A stretch of DNA of 64,000 nt. Source: Chaenocephalus aceratus. Taxonomy: Eukaryota; Chordata; Actinopteri; Perciformes; Channichthyidae. Position numbers and translations under genes: made by a program. Below, one piece after another: positions 1 through 13,330 of this stretch (the first letter of the stretch is position 1; each line of letters starts with the position of its first letter). The notes under the pieces were generated by a model. The model searched no databases. It was not told the origin of the DNA and saw only the letters and a program-made list of their open reading frames with translations. Location: assembly GCA_023974075.1 (NCBI GenBank), contig CM043800.1:11058894-11122893 (forward strand), read 5' to 3'.

Positions 1-76
1 GATTTTCTCCGGTTGTGTATTTTCAAATTCTAGCGATCTCGAGCTGGTTTCTCAAACTTACCTACCCCACCTTTAA
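1..76 (-). mobile_element. End of a MITE (family M), cut by the window edge
   Basis: The sequence ends CTACCCCACCTTTAA, the reverse complement of the TTAAAGGTGGGGTAGGTAA terminus of the nested MITE at 48990-52571. The inner part (GTGTATTTTCAAATTCTAGC, then CTCGAGCTGGT) is also found at about 51450-51482. The two are therefore members of one family. The rest of the element lies left of the window, so length and target duplication cannot be given. Confidence 0.75.
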
Positions 77-3000
77 GTATGTTATCCAGCAGAAAAGTAC
101 ATTTGTATTGATATTTTGCAATTATCTGGACTCTCCATTAACCTAGTAAAACATAATGTTTTGGAAAAACTGAATTACTGTCATGGTTACAATAAGAACC
201 TTGAAATTAAGGTTATAAGATAATCATACTCATATTTTTAAATATATATAATGCTATGCCCACTAGAGGGTTTCCCAATTAAATGGGGACATGCAGTATG
301 TCACTTTAAGGAATATCCATGGAGCAACTAATGGTCTTTTTTTGGAGGGCAGACTCAATAAAAACCTATTCAGAATCTTATTTTACAATGTTTCAATTAA
401 TGTATGTTACATGGCTGTCGAACCTAAACAAATAAGACAACACATTAATCCAATTCCTTTTTAAATTTGAAAGGAAATTAAAAATGATCAAGTAATTACA
501 TACTAATTAATTTAATTATGTTAAATATAGTGTGAGTATTGTAAGGTTTATAAGTATGACTACCTCATAAACAAAAGTTATTCATTTGTTTGAAGAGGAT
601 GGAAACCTGACGACCACCTGTCATATGGGAAGAACGTGTGCCCTGTTAATATGCAACCGCCCTATAGGTGACATTATCTTGTCTCTGACAGAGAAACTGG
701 ACATGGATCCGGAGCTGATGTAATGCTGAGGGCAATATCAAAGCAAAGGTTCAGGATGCCAGAGGAGAGGTCACGTCTCACGTAATGAAAACAGATGAAA
801 GAGAGTCAGGAAGGAACATCACCTGGGGACATTCCTGTAGAGCGGTCGTGTCTACAACACCAACTAAAGCAATCATCTAGCAGTGAGATCATGCATTATA
901 ACCAGAGGGTCAATTTACCTGAATAAATACTGTGTTATTAATGGTCACTGGAACTATGCATACTCCCTATGAAATTAAGAGATTCAGACAACCTCAAGTG
1001 ATCCCTATTTCAAAAACAACAATATTTTACATAACATAGAAGTGCACCATTTCAACTCAGACAGTGCGTCATACAAGGGAAATGATACTTCCTATAATCC
1101 AGCTAGATGGTTAAGGGTCCTGGCCTAAATTACAGTGGGCTCTGCCAGAATACATTCCGCATGAATACCATTTGTCCTACTGTATTATGTATTATTGTAT
1201 TACAACACATTGGCTGGACTCTTGAGTATTATTGTACTGTTCAAATATGTGAGATTATTTTTGACTCAGTCTTTATTGATTTACAGATTAGCTGGACAAC
1301 CTTTATGTATTAAACAGTTAAATAAAAAGGCAACAAAAGAAATAAGCATCTTAACTTCTGACCCTGTGACAAATAATCCTATCGTGCGTTTTCAGTATAC
1401 AGTGGAATTTGAATTCTCACAATGATGTATTTAATAATGTTCACACTTACAAAGCATACGGAAGTTATAATTGATTAGCAATCATTATTCTGCAACTTTA
1501 ACTGCTGAAACAAAAAACATAATTTTTCCTTTTCTTGCTGTGATAATTATGTAACAATGGTTTGTTTATACTGTGTATGTCATACATAGCTCTGGAATGA
1601 TGTATGTAGATGGCAGACATTATGTGTCCTCACAAACCTACATATTATGATTATAATAGTAATAAAGGTAATGTTTTTTATGATTTGAGGAAGTACATTT
1701 ACAGTGTAAACATACTTTGGGTGTTTGCTTTTCTCTTTGAAATGATTTCTAGTTTACTGTATTATTCCACAGTCACAGGCACCTAGTAATCTAAGCCCTT
1801 CCCTTGCAAAAGATGTAGCATTTTAATTGTTTCCACAGATCACACATCCTTTGTACAGATGGATATCTTCACGTTTTCCGTGTCTAACCTCGGGCCGAAT
1901 GCATGACAGCACTACAAGTGTTCACACAGAGCTGAGCTGAGAACTGATGCCGCTGTCAAAACAAAGACACATTAGCATTCAGCGCTTTCTCACCTCGTCG
2001 AGTATAACTAAGCAGAGAGACGTTTGGAACAGACAAATAGGAAGCAGAACCATAGTGTCCGCATCATCCTGTAGTCAGATGTACAGTATGGTCTTATCTC
2101 AGTGCTGATATGAAAGTGCTGCAGTTGGGCAGTGATGAATGTGTGACTGTTGACTTAGCTCTTATAGCCAGTGTGTAGTGTCAACATGAAGTTGACCCAC
2201 TTTAAGACACAGCTTCCACTGGTCTGCTAGACTTTAATTATTGGAAGGAAGACCAGGCTTCCCTGCTAAATAAAAGACAACACATACTTAGGACATTCCC
2301 ACATGTAAGCTATTTCTATCTCCTACCACTTTGATTAAAGTGTTGTCAAGTTTAGGCTAAAAACTAACATCTGGAAAAAATAGGCAGAAATGGATCTCAT
2401 CAAGAAACTAATGATCCAAGTTGTTTGTGCTGATATTTAGCTTGCCCTGTATCTGCTCTTATCGGCTTTAAGTCGTCACTTGTATCATTTGCCTGTCAAA
2501 ACAATATTCACACTAAAGGATCTGGCCTTGGTCCGGACATTCCTTTCTTAGCTGAATAAAAAAACATGGCCAACATCTTGTCAAAAATGTTGTTAATTTA
2601 ATATTGTTAAATCAGCATTAAAGAGTTGGGAATTTTGCAATTGTTTTGGTAAGAAAGGAGTTTGTCCAGTTGCACCACTGCTCTCCTCTCGCTAATGTCA
2701 TTGTTGGCGATATCCAGCTTTTCGGCTCACATCTGTCTATACACGGTCAAGATCCAACCTCCGAGAGTATGTGTGGCTCTCCGTTTATTGCGCAAACATA
2801 AATATGCATTACATATAAGCACCGCATTACATCACACACACCCGTCTGGCTGTTATGTGTCACAGGAACGAGGCCAGCCGCTTGAAACGTCCCTGCTGAG
2901 GAGTTGGCGACACTCCTACACCAGCTCTTGCAAAGCCACCTCTAACATGGGCTTTGGCACCCAAGAATTACGCCTTGACATTTCAGCCTTGACAGGTGTA

Positions 3001-4980
3001 ATAAAGAAATGATATACTTTTATGTCAGTTTTCTTTCTCTTTGAGGATTTATGGTGTGCCTGTTGCAGTAATTGTGAAGGAAAGATGACATCGTTAAATG
3101 AAATGGAGCGTAGCCTTTACGTACAAAGTGGTGGAAGTGGCCAAGATGTGCAAACATAGGGTTATTCCATAAGGCAAAGTATTTAACCCAACAACCCCTG
3201 CCATTTCAAGGTGTTATGCTTCTACCAGAGTTTTTCAAGGCAGGGAGATGTAAGATACATCCATTCTAACTTAGGTTATTACTGTAGAGGAAGCTTTGGC
3301 ATTTGTTTCACTTTATGTTTCAGCCCTTACATTTCTGCTCAACACTTTCGTCAATTTATCATTTTCCTTCTTATTTCAAATGCACTGTAACATTCACATT
3401 AAAGAGTGACATATGCTGGATGCATTTTCTCCTGCATGCTGCTCTTCTGGTTTGCTTTCAAACCACCATCCAGAGTGTGGTTCACTGAATGTATCAGATA
3501 AGCTACATGGGATAATCAGCAAGTTGTATTTTCCATGTGGGCTGGTGAAATATTACTATTGTGCAGCAAAATGTATCCAGTAGAGACGGTCTGGGGATAG
3601 CAGCCAAAGAGAACTGTACTCATAATTGTATCCTTTTAAAAAAGAGAGTCCTATGCTGTTGCAACATTAGTCAAACTGAAACTACTTGAATAAAAAACAC
3701 ATTTGGGGAATTATTTGAAATGTTCCACTTCGTGTCATCCTTTTGAGCGTTTTGTCAGAGTTTGGTTTGAGGAACAGCTCACAGCCTAAGCCAGCGTTGA
3801 AGACTAACCAACCGGAAGTAAGGCGGCAATCTGTATTGACTTGGCTCCAAAAACAGAGGTTTGCTGGATCCATTCTCGAACGGAACAAGTATGGTACCTC
3901 TTTCTGGTGCCCTTGAGACAGGCCCTCCACTGCACCTTATCAAGCACAAGTACGGCACGAGCAAAAAACAGGACTCAAGAGCACAACCAGGCAATAAGGT
4001 CTTTAGTCAAGCGTTTAATCCAAAAGGTAAAAATAAAACAGGCAATGATCAAAAAATGTACTGACTTGAAGTAACGAAAAACAACCAACTCAGTTGGCGG
4101 AAAACTACGAGAGAAGCAACAAAAAAACAACCACCTACAAATGCTGGTTGGTACAAATGCTAAGCAGCTAGAACAATAGCTTACGTCAGAAGAGAAACAT
4201 GGAGCACTTTCTGCTATACAGACAAGACGAACTGGCACTGACCAAGGAAACAGCACAGACTAAACACACAGCTGAGGCTCATTGAGGCCAGGCAGGTGAT
4301 TAACAGGGAGCGAAAATACACAGGTGAGGGAGTGAGGCGATCAGCCAGGGCCAGGATGTGACACACCTAATACTTTCCTAAGGCAGAGACTACATTTCAA
4401 TGGAGTGTATAATAGGATTTCATGTCCTTCAAAGCAATAGTCCTCTAACTGATCATGAAAGAAGGCACATTTTTCTGAAGACTTGTCAATGTTTTGGTAA
4501 ACCTTGAGAAAGAGCATACTGTAGGATTTGGGCAATGCAGTGGTGTTTGTAAAAAAAGTCCTTAGACATAGTCGCAAAAAGTAAATAAATAAATGCTTTA
4601 AAAGAACTACACCACCATCGCCTGACTTCAACGTCACAACTCCCTGTAGAATGTTTAATGTCTCGACAGCTGTTGTGGTCCCATTAAGCCACTTTTGACC
4701 AACCGTCGCTTTTGAAAATCATTTGAACAAAAACGCATTAACAAATGTTTTTACTTTGAGGCGAGGGAACAGGAAGTCCAAAACTCAACTCTGCATTCCC
4801 ACCATACATAAACATCTGCATGTGTGATTTTTAGTAAGCCATTTTAAGGGTTTATGTAAAGGCCCTGACACACCAACCCGATTTTGGGAGTCAGAGGCCG
4901 TCAGAGGCTGTCGGGCATTCGCGGCGCCGTAGTCAGGTTGGTGTGTCCCGCACCGTCGACCGTGACACGCCTTATTTGGA

Positions 4981-5042
4981 CTGCCAGACCCGATGCATGG
5001 CCGATTCAACATGTTGAATCGGCCATGCATCGGGTCTGGCAG
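4981..5042. repeat. Perfect 62-bp palindrome inside Harbinger MITE copy 1
   Basis: The arms begin CTGCCAGACCCGATGCATGG and are mirror complements with no spacer, centred at 5011/5012. The symmetry continues imperfectly outward (TTATTTGG on one side, CCAAATAA on the other), with a three-base offset. The same palindrome recurs in copies 2 and 3. Confidence 0.95.
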
Positions 5043-5173
5043 TCGGACCAAATAATCACTCTGATTGGCTGTTCAGCTAGCGAATCAGTGCATGAGAAGC
5101 GAAGCGGAAGTGAGGGACGTAAACAAACGATTTAAGAAGGCACACACAGACTGCTATTCATTTTCATCTCATC

Positions 5174-5302
5174 ATGGCGATCTGGAATGATGCAAACGAA
5201 GACGTGCTCATCACCTTGATCCAGGAGAGGCCAGCTCTGTATGATATTACGGATAAAAGATACTCTTCTTCTTCTCTGTCTTCCGGTTGTTGCCTCTTTT
5301 GA
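5174..5302 (+). pseudogene. MADF-domain N-terminal remnant in Harbinger MITE
   Basis: A short frame starting MAIWNDANEDVLITLIQERP and reading through ALYDITDKRYS, then a serine run and a stop at 5300-5302. The pattern of a Trp near the start, acidic residues, LI-LIQERPALYD and a following D-K-Y is that of a MADF domain, which is used for DNA binding. Only about the first third of the domain is present. The copies at 59689 and 61621 keep the same residues on the minus strand with small changes (EDLL for EDVL). Family identity is recognised by motif, not by alignment. Confidence 0.6.
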
Positions 5303-6779
5303 ATGACGAATACACACTACCGCCGCCTGCTGGTAAGGAGAGTTATTACCACTCACGCACTGAAGTCGGTGCGGTGTGTTCCCGTGCGACACATGGCCAA
5401 AACGCAGGAGAACACGGCCAGGCAACAGCCGACTTCAGCGTCGGCTAGTCCTCTGGTGACTGCTTGGTGTGTCAGGGCCTTAAAGCTGATGAACAGAAGC
5501 CAACATTTAAAATCTGATCTTGCAAGACAGCAGGTCAGATGATGAAGCTGCGACCTGACGACCAGAGTCTGGCTGAAGACTAACACCCCGAGGCGAGGCA
5601 GCGACAGAGACTGCCAGGCAGGCTTTAAGGCTGACAGCCCTGAGCATGACTAAAAGCCTACATGGATATGTTTGCAATGATTTCATGGTTGTTTCTTAGA
5701 AACACAATTAAAATAAATGTAATGTCTTCTTAAGAGCCAAATCCAACCACCTTGCACTCCAGCCATGCGACAGCACTCCAAGTCATGGAAAGTGACGTTT
5801 GAATTAGCAAAGGTAACAGGCAATCCATCCAGGTAGACAGCTTTTTAAAACATATATTTAGTTAAAATACCTTCCATTTTCACACAGTAAATGGCAACTT
5901 GGATTTATGTAGGGTAAAAGCTGATACATGTATTTATTTAACGATGGGATGCTGCATTAAACTTGGATTACACTATACGGTACCGTTATTATTCTAAAAC
6001 TTCCTCCGACATAAGCTCTAGATTGTGTCCTCAAAGTCAGGCTGAAATCAATCCCAAATGTTTGCCACGTTCCTGATGAGGTCAGTGGAATTCCAAACCA
6101 TTTATCCTTCTCCAATGTTTCTGCTGCACAACACAGACTATTCTGAGCTTCCATCATGGTCTACCAAAGAGCAAAAATGCGGTAAACAAATACATCAGCA
6201 AAGGTCTTGAATAAGTGGCTGTTTCTTTGTCATGGTTTGGAGTAAGTCATCACGGTTCAATAATCATCTGCAGATGTATGGGGCAGAAGGGAATTCTATT
6301 ATTGTACTTGTTCTGGATGCTCATGAATCTAAATGACCCACACACTTTTTAGTGTAACACAGTGTGTGGGCCTGATGGGGTGATATCACAGTGCAGAAGC
6401 CCCTAGTCTGCGAGGTTGGAACACTTCATCTTCCAGCATGTGCCACTTCAGAGGTGGCCAAGACAACTTCAGCTGGTGCCTTTCATTAGGCCATATAACC
6501 TCCTGCCACTCAAGCTCTGATTTAATCTAAGTTCAGCCAAACAAAACCAAATTAAGGTTATATTACTGTGAAGCAATTCCTGACATTTGGTCCTTTCATT
6601 TGGTTCTGTCATTTCTTCTTCCACTTTGTTTAAGATGAATGCCACCATTTCCTAGAGTTGACTGGAGGATTAGTGAGATCACATGATCAGGACGTGACGA
6701 TGCAATGGGTGGAAAAGAACGCAAGACTCAAGGTTGGTATGTACATGGTTTTTGTACATTCCAGAAACTGGAATAGGGT

Positions 6780-7225
6780 GTGAGGTGACCTTGAACTTTG
6801 AGGACTAAAATCTAATCAGTTCATTATTGACTAAATTGTTGTATTTGTACCAAATATACAAATGACAAAACGTCCTCCCATTGAGACATTGTGTTTAAAA
6901 GAATGGGACGTATATAGATGAAGTTGTGAGCTAAATGCTAACATGGTCAAAACGATAATGCTTATAATGTTTAGCATGAAATATGTTCTATGTCAAAGAT
7001 GCAAGCAGGGGCTGCTCATTTTCTGAGTTTGGAAGTAAACCTCAGTGTGTTTATAAGCATTACAAAATTGTTGAGTTAGGTCATGAGACCTTGGACAACT
7101 TTAATCAAAATCAGTTCATGATCGAGTCCAAGTGGACGTTCGATCCAAAATTGAAATAATTTGCAAGTGTTCTTGAGATGTTGCCAGTCACGGGAATGGA
7201 ATGTTTGGATGGACAACCCTAAAAC
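6780..7225 (+). repeat. Old dispersed fish repeat with two degenerate internal units
   Basis: The phrase GTGACCTTGAAC-TTTGAGGAC-AAAATCTAATCAGTTCAT at about 6784 and a related one at about 7088 (GACCTTGGACAACTTTAATC, then AAATCAGTTCATGATCGAGTCCAAGTGGACG) are two degenerate versions of one unit. The wording resembles a dispersed repeat common in fish genomes. No coding capacity was seen, and the boundaries are soft. Confidence 0.45.
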
Positions 7226-8374
7226 TTAATGTTTCTGGCTATAGCTGTTGTTGGCACGGAAGTATAACAACATTACAGCTATCATTGTATGTCAAGTTTC
7301 AGATATTTTATCCACTGGTCTTAAGTACTCGTAGAAATCTGAGTTGGCAGTTGGGAAGTCGTGCTTAATTTTAGACCTAGAATTCAAATTGTAATGAATG
7401 AGGCTCACAATAATTTACTTTATTTTTATTTAATAAAATGTAGTACTGTATATAATGTCAGCAAATCTTAATACATTTAATTACAGCTAATTCACAACAA
7501 GAATCAGCAGTTTTTATCAAATAGATGGATTTTATCTTTAGTATGCAAGCAGTAAGACTTGTGGCCGATAAGATAAGAAAAAAAGCATCTGGTCATGACC
7601 CTACCCTATCTCGAGGGAGTTCAGGAATGCTCGTCTTACTCTTCAGCTCGTGACAGACAACTGTAGTAGCTGAAGACCTGACCCTTGACTTTTAACTAGG
7701 ATTCCATTAATGGGCTCCAAATGATCATCCATCTCCATCAGCATGATGGATTGGTTTGTGTCACTTACCGCAAGAGCTCCTTGAACAAGTGGACTCTTAC
7801 TTTGAAAGGGTCTACAGCAGTTTATTTAAACACACTGTAGCAGAGGTATGGTGACACTGGCCATGATTGAACTAAACCTAATTCCTTGCCTGTAATAATT
7901 GGTATAATTGTTCTGCTACGAAACATTATCATCTATCACAACTGAGTACTTTCAGTCGTCAAACAAAGTACACAAGCCACGTTTATGGTGAAAACAGAAA
8001 CGAGCTGTGTGATGCAGACAGACCAACTTTCTCTGCGAAACACTGTGTCCGCTCATGAGCTGACAAACCAATAAATGTAAGCATGTCCGCTAATCTTCTG
8101 ATGATGTGAATGTGTTCCTTTTTCTAGCTCTCCTTCCTGCCTATGCCCAGTCCAAAGATCAGGGAATCAGCCGTGTTTTGACACTTAATAGAGCTTGACC
8201 TTTGGCCTTTGGTAAAGAGCCTGGTGTCGGAGTGTTTAGTCTTCATAAAGCAGATTAGCTGGCAACGTCAGGCACGACAAGCAGAGGCTACTGCTTCCAC
8301 ACAGAAAGTCTTTATACCTGAGAGCCGGTGATTAGCTAGTAAGAGCTAATCTGCTGCTATGGTGGTCCAACTGG

Positions 8375-8553
<179 letters not shown>

Positions 8554-9778
8554 GCAAGCATCTGTAATATATTAAAGCCACTTTTAGAGGATGCTAGTGA
8601 GTTTAATGCACTGTGCATTTGATTTAGATAGACACTGAATAATATTTTACATTCAGAAAAACATCTATGTCAGATGTATAACATGCTCCCAATGACAATG
8701 CTTGTAAACTGATGTTATGCAAGTGTAATAAAGATGAATGAACCTCCAATGGTTCCATTTCACAAGTACATGAGTCAACTTCTTAATTGTAAAGATGCAA
8801 CATTTGGGAAGTATGACTATGGTTACTTCATTTGGGCCAATAGAGTGGTACAGTGATGAAGTGTTTCTGTAGGCAGACCTGGAAGTTAGCATCGCAAGGG
8901 CTCACTCGACAAAAAGCCAAGGAGATTTCCCCATTGGCTTTCGGTATGTTGTGGCAAAAACACCTTTATGGATACTTAACTTACTTTGTTCAGTAAGATA
9001 ATCTCAACATGTTAGACCCCTTCTCTAATAAAAAAACTCTCTGAAAATGTCTTCCTGGGTTTTATGATTTCTGCAACTCCCTATTTAGCAGGAGCTATCA
9101 ACAAATGTACAGATTCAATACAAATGTTGATTTGCTGAAGTCAGGAAATGGCTTATCCCAATGGCAGCATAGATATCTGTAATTATCAAATAATCCATCC
9201 AAGTTGTCAGGCATTTCAATGAAAAACATCAACATCCAACATCATGGCAGCCCAGAGGAATAGTCAAGGAGCACCAAAGTGTGTAAGATGTATCCTCTGA
9301 GGGCCATGAATATCTGTAAATTGTCAATGTAAATGTCAATCTTGTAAATAGTTGTAATGATATTTCAGTTTGGAACAAAAAGGTTGACCGACACACTGAC
9401 AATGCCTTCCATAGAGCCATTCACTATCATGGTCTCAGCTTGTCCCCTTGGACAGTGATCAGAGAGGAACTGCCTGGCTGAAAACCATCATCTGTCAAAG
9501 AGAGTCAGCTGTGTATCCGCTGTACTCCACTAAATGACCCCCTGATGCACACTGTGCTGTGAGATTGAGGAAGAGTATACAATGATTCCTCCAGCCTGCT
9601 CTGAGTGAGAGGTAGGGACACATGCTAGGAATATGTTCCACATCGTTCTGCAGGGATGAGGACATGGGGAGCTGTTGGAAAACAAAGTTATGTGCATGGA
9701 AGAACTTGGGTTCACATTGATTTTAAATGTACCCATGTTAGCCATTTGCAGTGAAATAATTGTAGAAGTATGTCCATC

Positions 9779-11028
9779 ACATTACATTACATTACATTAC
9801 ATTGCATTTAGCTGACGCTTTTATCCAAAGCGACTTACAATAAGTACATTCGACCAGGAAGACACAACCTTGAAGAAAACAGAATCATACAAGTACATCA
9901 GGTTTTATAGAGCCAAGTATTTCAAGTGCTACTCAACTGGCTATAGATAAGCCATTCCTTTATTAGTAGATAAGTGCTTTGTTAGTAATTCTATCGCTCG
10001 AGGTGGAGTCGAAAGAGATGAGTTTTCAGTCTGTGCCGGAAGGTGTGTAAGCTTTCTGCTGTCCTGATGTCAATGGGGAGCTCATTCCACCATTTTGGAG
10101 CCAGGATAGCAAACCCACGTGTTTTTGCTGATGGGAACTTGGGTCCTCCTCGCAGCAAGGGTGCATCGAGTCGTTTGGCTGATGCAGAGCGGAGTGCACG
10201 TGCTGGGGTGTACAGTTTAACCATGTCCTGGATGTAGGAAGGGCCAGATCCATTTGCAGCATGGTACGCAAGTACCAGTGTCTTGAAGTGGATTCTAGCA
10301 GTTACCGGAAGCCAGTGAAGGGAGCGGAGGAGCGGCGTGGTGTGGGAGAATGTAGGAAGGTTGAAGACCAGGCGAGCCGCTGCATTCTGGATGAGCTGCA
10401 GAGGTCGGATGGCACATGCAGGTAGACCAGCCAGGAGGGAGTTGCTGTAGTCTAGGCGTGAGGTGACGAAAGCCTGGACCAGAAGCTGGGTTGCTTTCTG
10501 GGTCAGGAGGGGACGTATCTTCCTGATGTTGTAGAGCGTGTATCTGCAGCAGCGGGTTGTAGCAGCGATGTTTGCAGTGAAGGACAGGTTGTTATCTAGG
10601 ATCACACCCAGATTCCTTGCAGTCTGAGTCGGGGAAACAACAGAGGTGCCGATGTTGATAGTCAGGTCAAGAGTGGGACAATCTTTTCCCGGAAGGAAAA
10701 GCAGTTCAGTTTTGTCAAGGTTGAGCTTGAGATGATGAGCGGACATCCACTGAGAGATGTCAGCTAAACAAGCAGAGATGCGTGCGACGACCTGGGTTTC
10801 AGAATTGGGAAAAGACAGAATGAAATGGGTGTCGTCAGCGTAGCAATGGTATGAAAAACCATGCGGGCTAATGACAGATCCGAGCGAGTTTGTGTACAGG
10901 GAGAAGAGGAGGGGACCAAGAACAGAGCCCTGAGGGACCCCTGTAGTTAATTGACAAGGGTCGGACTCTGACCCTCTCCAAGTTACCCTGTAGGTACGGT
11001 CTTTGAGGTATGAGGTGAGGAGGGATTG
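9779..11028 (-). mobile_element. 5'-truncated L2-like LINE
   Basis: This minus-strand non-LTR retrotransposon comprises the C-terminal part of a reverse transcriptase, a short 3' UTR and a TGTAA-type tail (plus strand ACATTACATTACATT at 9779-9804). The segment next to the tail (GCATTTAGCTGACGC, TCCAAAGCGACTTACA) is the common 3' end of fish L2-like LINEs and of SINEs mobilised by them. The 5' end is truncated at about 11028, in mid-domain, which is the usual result of incomplete reverse transcription. Confidence 0.88.
9991..11028 (-). pseudogene. Reverse transcriptase C-terminal fragment of the L2-like LINE
   Basis: About 345 codons are open from the truncation point to a stop at 9991. In order they show SLLTSYLKDRTYRVTW, the RT block GVPQGSVLGPLLF (block 4), the catalytic YADD box (10831-10842) followed by THFILSF, NLGVILD with its downstream helix (block 7), and the C-terminal LQLIQNAAARLVF, LHWLPV and PKWWNELP strings typical of the L2/CR1 group. 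It would have copied LINE RNA at the target site. The endonuclease and N-terminal RT are missing. There are no internal stops, so the copy is fairly young. Confidence 0.88.
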
Positions 11029-11264
11029 TTACAAATAATAAGGACTCAGAGCAGCAGAAGGTAAAGGAATGGCTATGGTTTGATCTTACTGGACACATTT
11101 ATGGATTCTGAATACATTAGTTATAGATACCCGCTAATTTGATATTTCATAGACCTGTCATTGATTTCAAGCAGTGTCATAATGATCATAGGTAGCCACA
11201 ATAGCTAGCTGCATCTATTATGTTTTTGAAATGTTTTCTTTCAGTCTTGATCATATGTCAAAAC

Positions 11265-11553
11265 AATTGTGGGGCCCTATTGTGTTTTTTTGGTGTTTAC
11301 TTTTCCTATGGTGTGTTATATAGGTTATTGTGCATTTAAATGGTCTGGAAATGCAAAATCCCCAAAGTTCCCTCCCTCATGGTGCGTGATATGCTAAGGT
11401 GAGATCAGACTGGGCTCTGGTTTCAGTCAGAGGGTGAAAAGAGGTGCTGCAGCACAGGCAGTATGAGGAAAAATAAAGAGATTTTTGAACATTGACGCAT
11501 GGAAACATTGCATTAAATACAATTATAAACCTGATAATGATCAATATAGGGCC
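11265..11553 (+). mobile_element. Degenerate MITE, family sharing GGGCTCTGGTTTCAG (copy 1)
   Basis: Begins TGTGGGGCCCTATTGTG and contains ACTGGGCTCTGGTTTCAGTC with AGAGGGTGAAAAGAGGT. It ends near ATAGGGCC. The order and wording match the better-preserved copy at 46976-47384, and a reversed partial copy lies at 35589-35780. The translation across it (ETRAQS and similar) is repeat-derived. Confidence 0.6.
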
Positions 11554-12252
11554 TACATGGTGAAAGCTAACAAAAAAGCCATTCTCAGGGGTGAAAAAGT
11601 AAGTAAAGTAAGCAATATTACAGTGCACAACTAGGATTTATAGGAAAAGTTATGTATTTAAAATATTACCCCGTTTAATGTATCAAATATTAAAAAAAAG
11701 TATATGCCTGTAACTGGATATTTTGAGATACATTCTAAATAATTATCAGTGACGTCGGTTTCCTGATGGTAGGCATTTTTAGGAGTTATGTTCTTCATAA
11801 TGCTTTATTTAGACCACCACTGGAACTGTTAGAATGTTTCTTAAATGTAGTATCCATCCATTCAGCCCCTGCTTAAAATCCCAAAAAGCTAAACACTGCA
11901 GGTTGCTTTGGGGTTTGCTGGCTTATATGTTTGGTTTTAGGTCCCTAAAAGACATGGGATGAAAGCCAACAGAAGTAAGTGAGCGTAAGAACATGTTATG
12001 GACATTTGACTAGGGTGGTCTCTCCCGTGTCAGTCTTAAAACCAAACCATTTCAACCACGTGAGTAATGTTAAATGCAGAGCCAAGTAAAACAGAACACG
12101 TCCCTGAATGCATCACAGAGAATGAAAGCTCCATCGACTCAATATCTAGTTGGTGCTTAGGGAGTGTTGCTGTCAGATAGTGAGAAACTTGTCGGGACCC
12201 TTGAAAACGAGATGGTGCATCTCAAGGGGTTTATCCCAATGAATAAAACATT

Positions 12253-12275
12253 TCTATATATATATATATATATAC
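12253..12275. repeat. Short (TA)n tract
   Basis: Eleven or so TA units, inside intron 3. Confidence 0.9.
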
Positions 12276-13235
12276 ACTTGGACCTGACAAACCTACTTGA
12301 GGGAAAACAGACACTAGCACAAGGTGTTCTTGCATGTGTGGGTAAAACGGAGAATGAAAGTGTGTTTACAGTAGATGAGGAGAGTAAACCAAAGCACGCC
12401 CGTCTGCTCGGAGCAGAGCCAAACCCACTCAAGGTGAACGCTAAACTGATTTCTACAGCTTACAGCGGTTTGCCTGGAGCGGAGCTGTTTAACCAAACTC
12501 CAGCTGAAAGAGCTACCACAACCTTCAAATGTGGTTCAGATTTGATAACATGAAAAAATCGAATCCAACATAACATACACACGCTTTACGGGGCCTTGAG
12601 TTTTGGTTTCATTGCAATACATCAAATAGTTTAAATAACTTTGTGTAGCTTTAGTATATATTCTTGAGACTTACTGTAAGACCTAGGCTTTGGGTTTGCC
12701 AATTAAATTAAACTTGACACAAAAGTCTGCTGTTTACATACTGTAACAATGTGTTTATTTTATAGCAAAATCTGCAACTTGATTTATAAGTTAGCGTAGA
12801 TTTTATCATGGTTTGCATTATTCTACCTTAAACCGATGAAAGTAGTCCATGTAAATGTGAATTTATTTCAGACTCAATACACTACTTTTGGTTTTGGCAA
12901 CTGGGGAAAGAAACTAATAGTTTTGCATCCAATCTGGATATACAGTAAAAGTTCTGGGTTAACCCAACTAGCTAGAAATCAGTGAGAAACCATTGCACTT
13001 TGTGGCATTGTTTTGTTAGCGATAAACCAACTTCTCTGTTTTTTGTGTGTGTCCATTTTCCTTCAGCTAACCTATATTAAAGTAAGCTGTGATTGCTGCA
13101 AACCTTTGAGCAAGCAGTCCTTTAAAAAAAAAAATGTTTTGTATTATTATTATTATTATTTATGTATTTATTAGCAGTCCTTTCCAGAGTACTGTCCATT
13201 AGAATAGGCATCCTGATGCAATGCAATATTAGTAT

Positions 13236-13330
13236 CTTAGTACCATGGTACTAAGGTACAATATGGTACGATATAATACTTTATTGTCCCGCTAAGGAAT
13301 TCAGTTCCACAGAAGATACAAATCATATAT
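13236..13330 (-). repeat. Small palindrome next to a LINE-like 3' tail
   Basis: 13236-13255 is a perfect 20-bp palindrome (CTTAGTACCATGGTACTAAG). Immediately right, ATACTTTATTGTCCCGCTAA resembles the ACTTTATTG-tCCC tails that end many fish non-LTR elements read on the minus strand. A similar tail (TATACTTTATTGATCCCAAG) occurs at about 56829. No coding part remains, so the LINE assignment is tentative. Confidence 0.4.

Larger units (their letters stand above)
4860..5480 (+). mobile_element. PIF/Harbinger MITE, copy 1
   Basis: This 621-bp element has terminal repeats AGGCCCTGACACACCAA / TTGGTGTGTCAGGGCCT, flanked by the 3-bp duplication TAA, as expected for PIF/Harbinger (TWA targets). Inside are a perfect 62-bp palindrome (4981-5042) and a short open frame from ATG 5174. 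That frame begins MAIWNDANEDVLITLIQERP and continues ALYDITDKRYS. It resembles the start of a MADF (Myb/SANT-like) domain, a domain found in the second protein of Harbinger transposons, and runs out into low-complexity serine codons. The element therefore looks like an internal-deletion derivative. Two inverted copies lie at 59689-60310 and 61621-62242. Confidence 0.85.

Noticed and set aside
3690..4370. Possible LTR-like or other dispersed repeat ending GATGTGACAC, read on the minus strand as a TGTCACATCC start
   Set aside because: Wording is reminiscent of fish repeats, but no second copy, primer site or target duplication was found.
4785..5586. Several frames of 77-97 codons over the Harbinger MITE
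   Set aside because: The same frames recur at 59817-60338 and 61677-62419 because the MITE is repeated; apart from the MADF remnant they are shadows.
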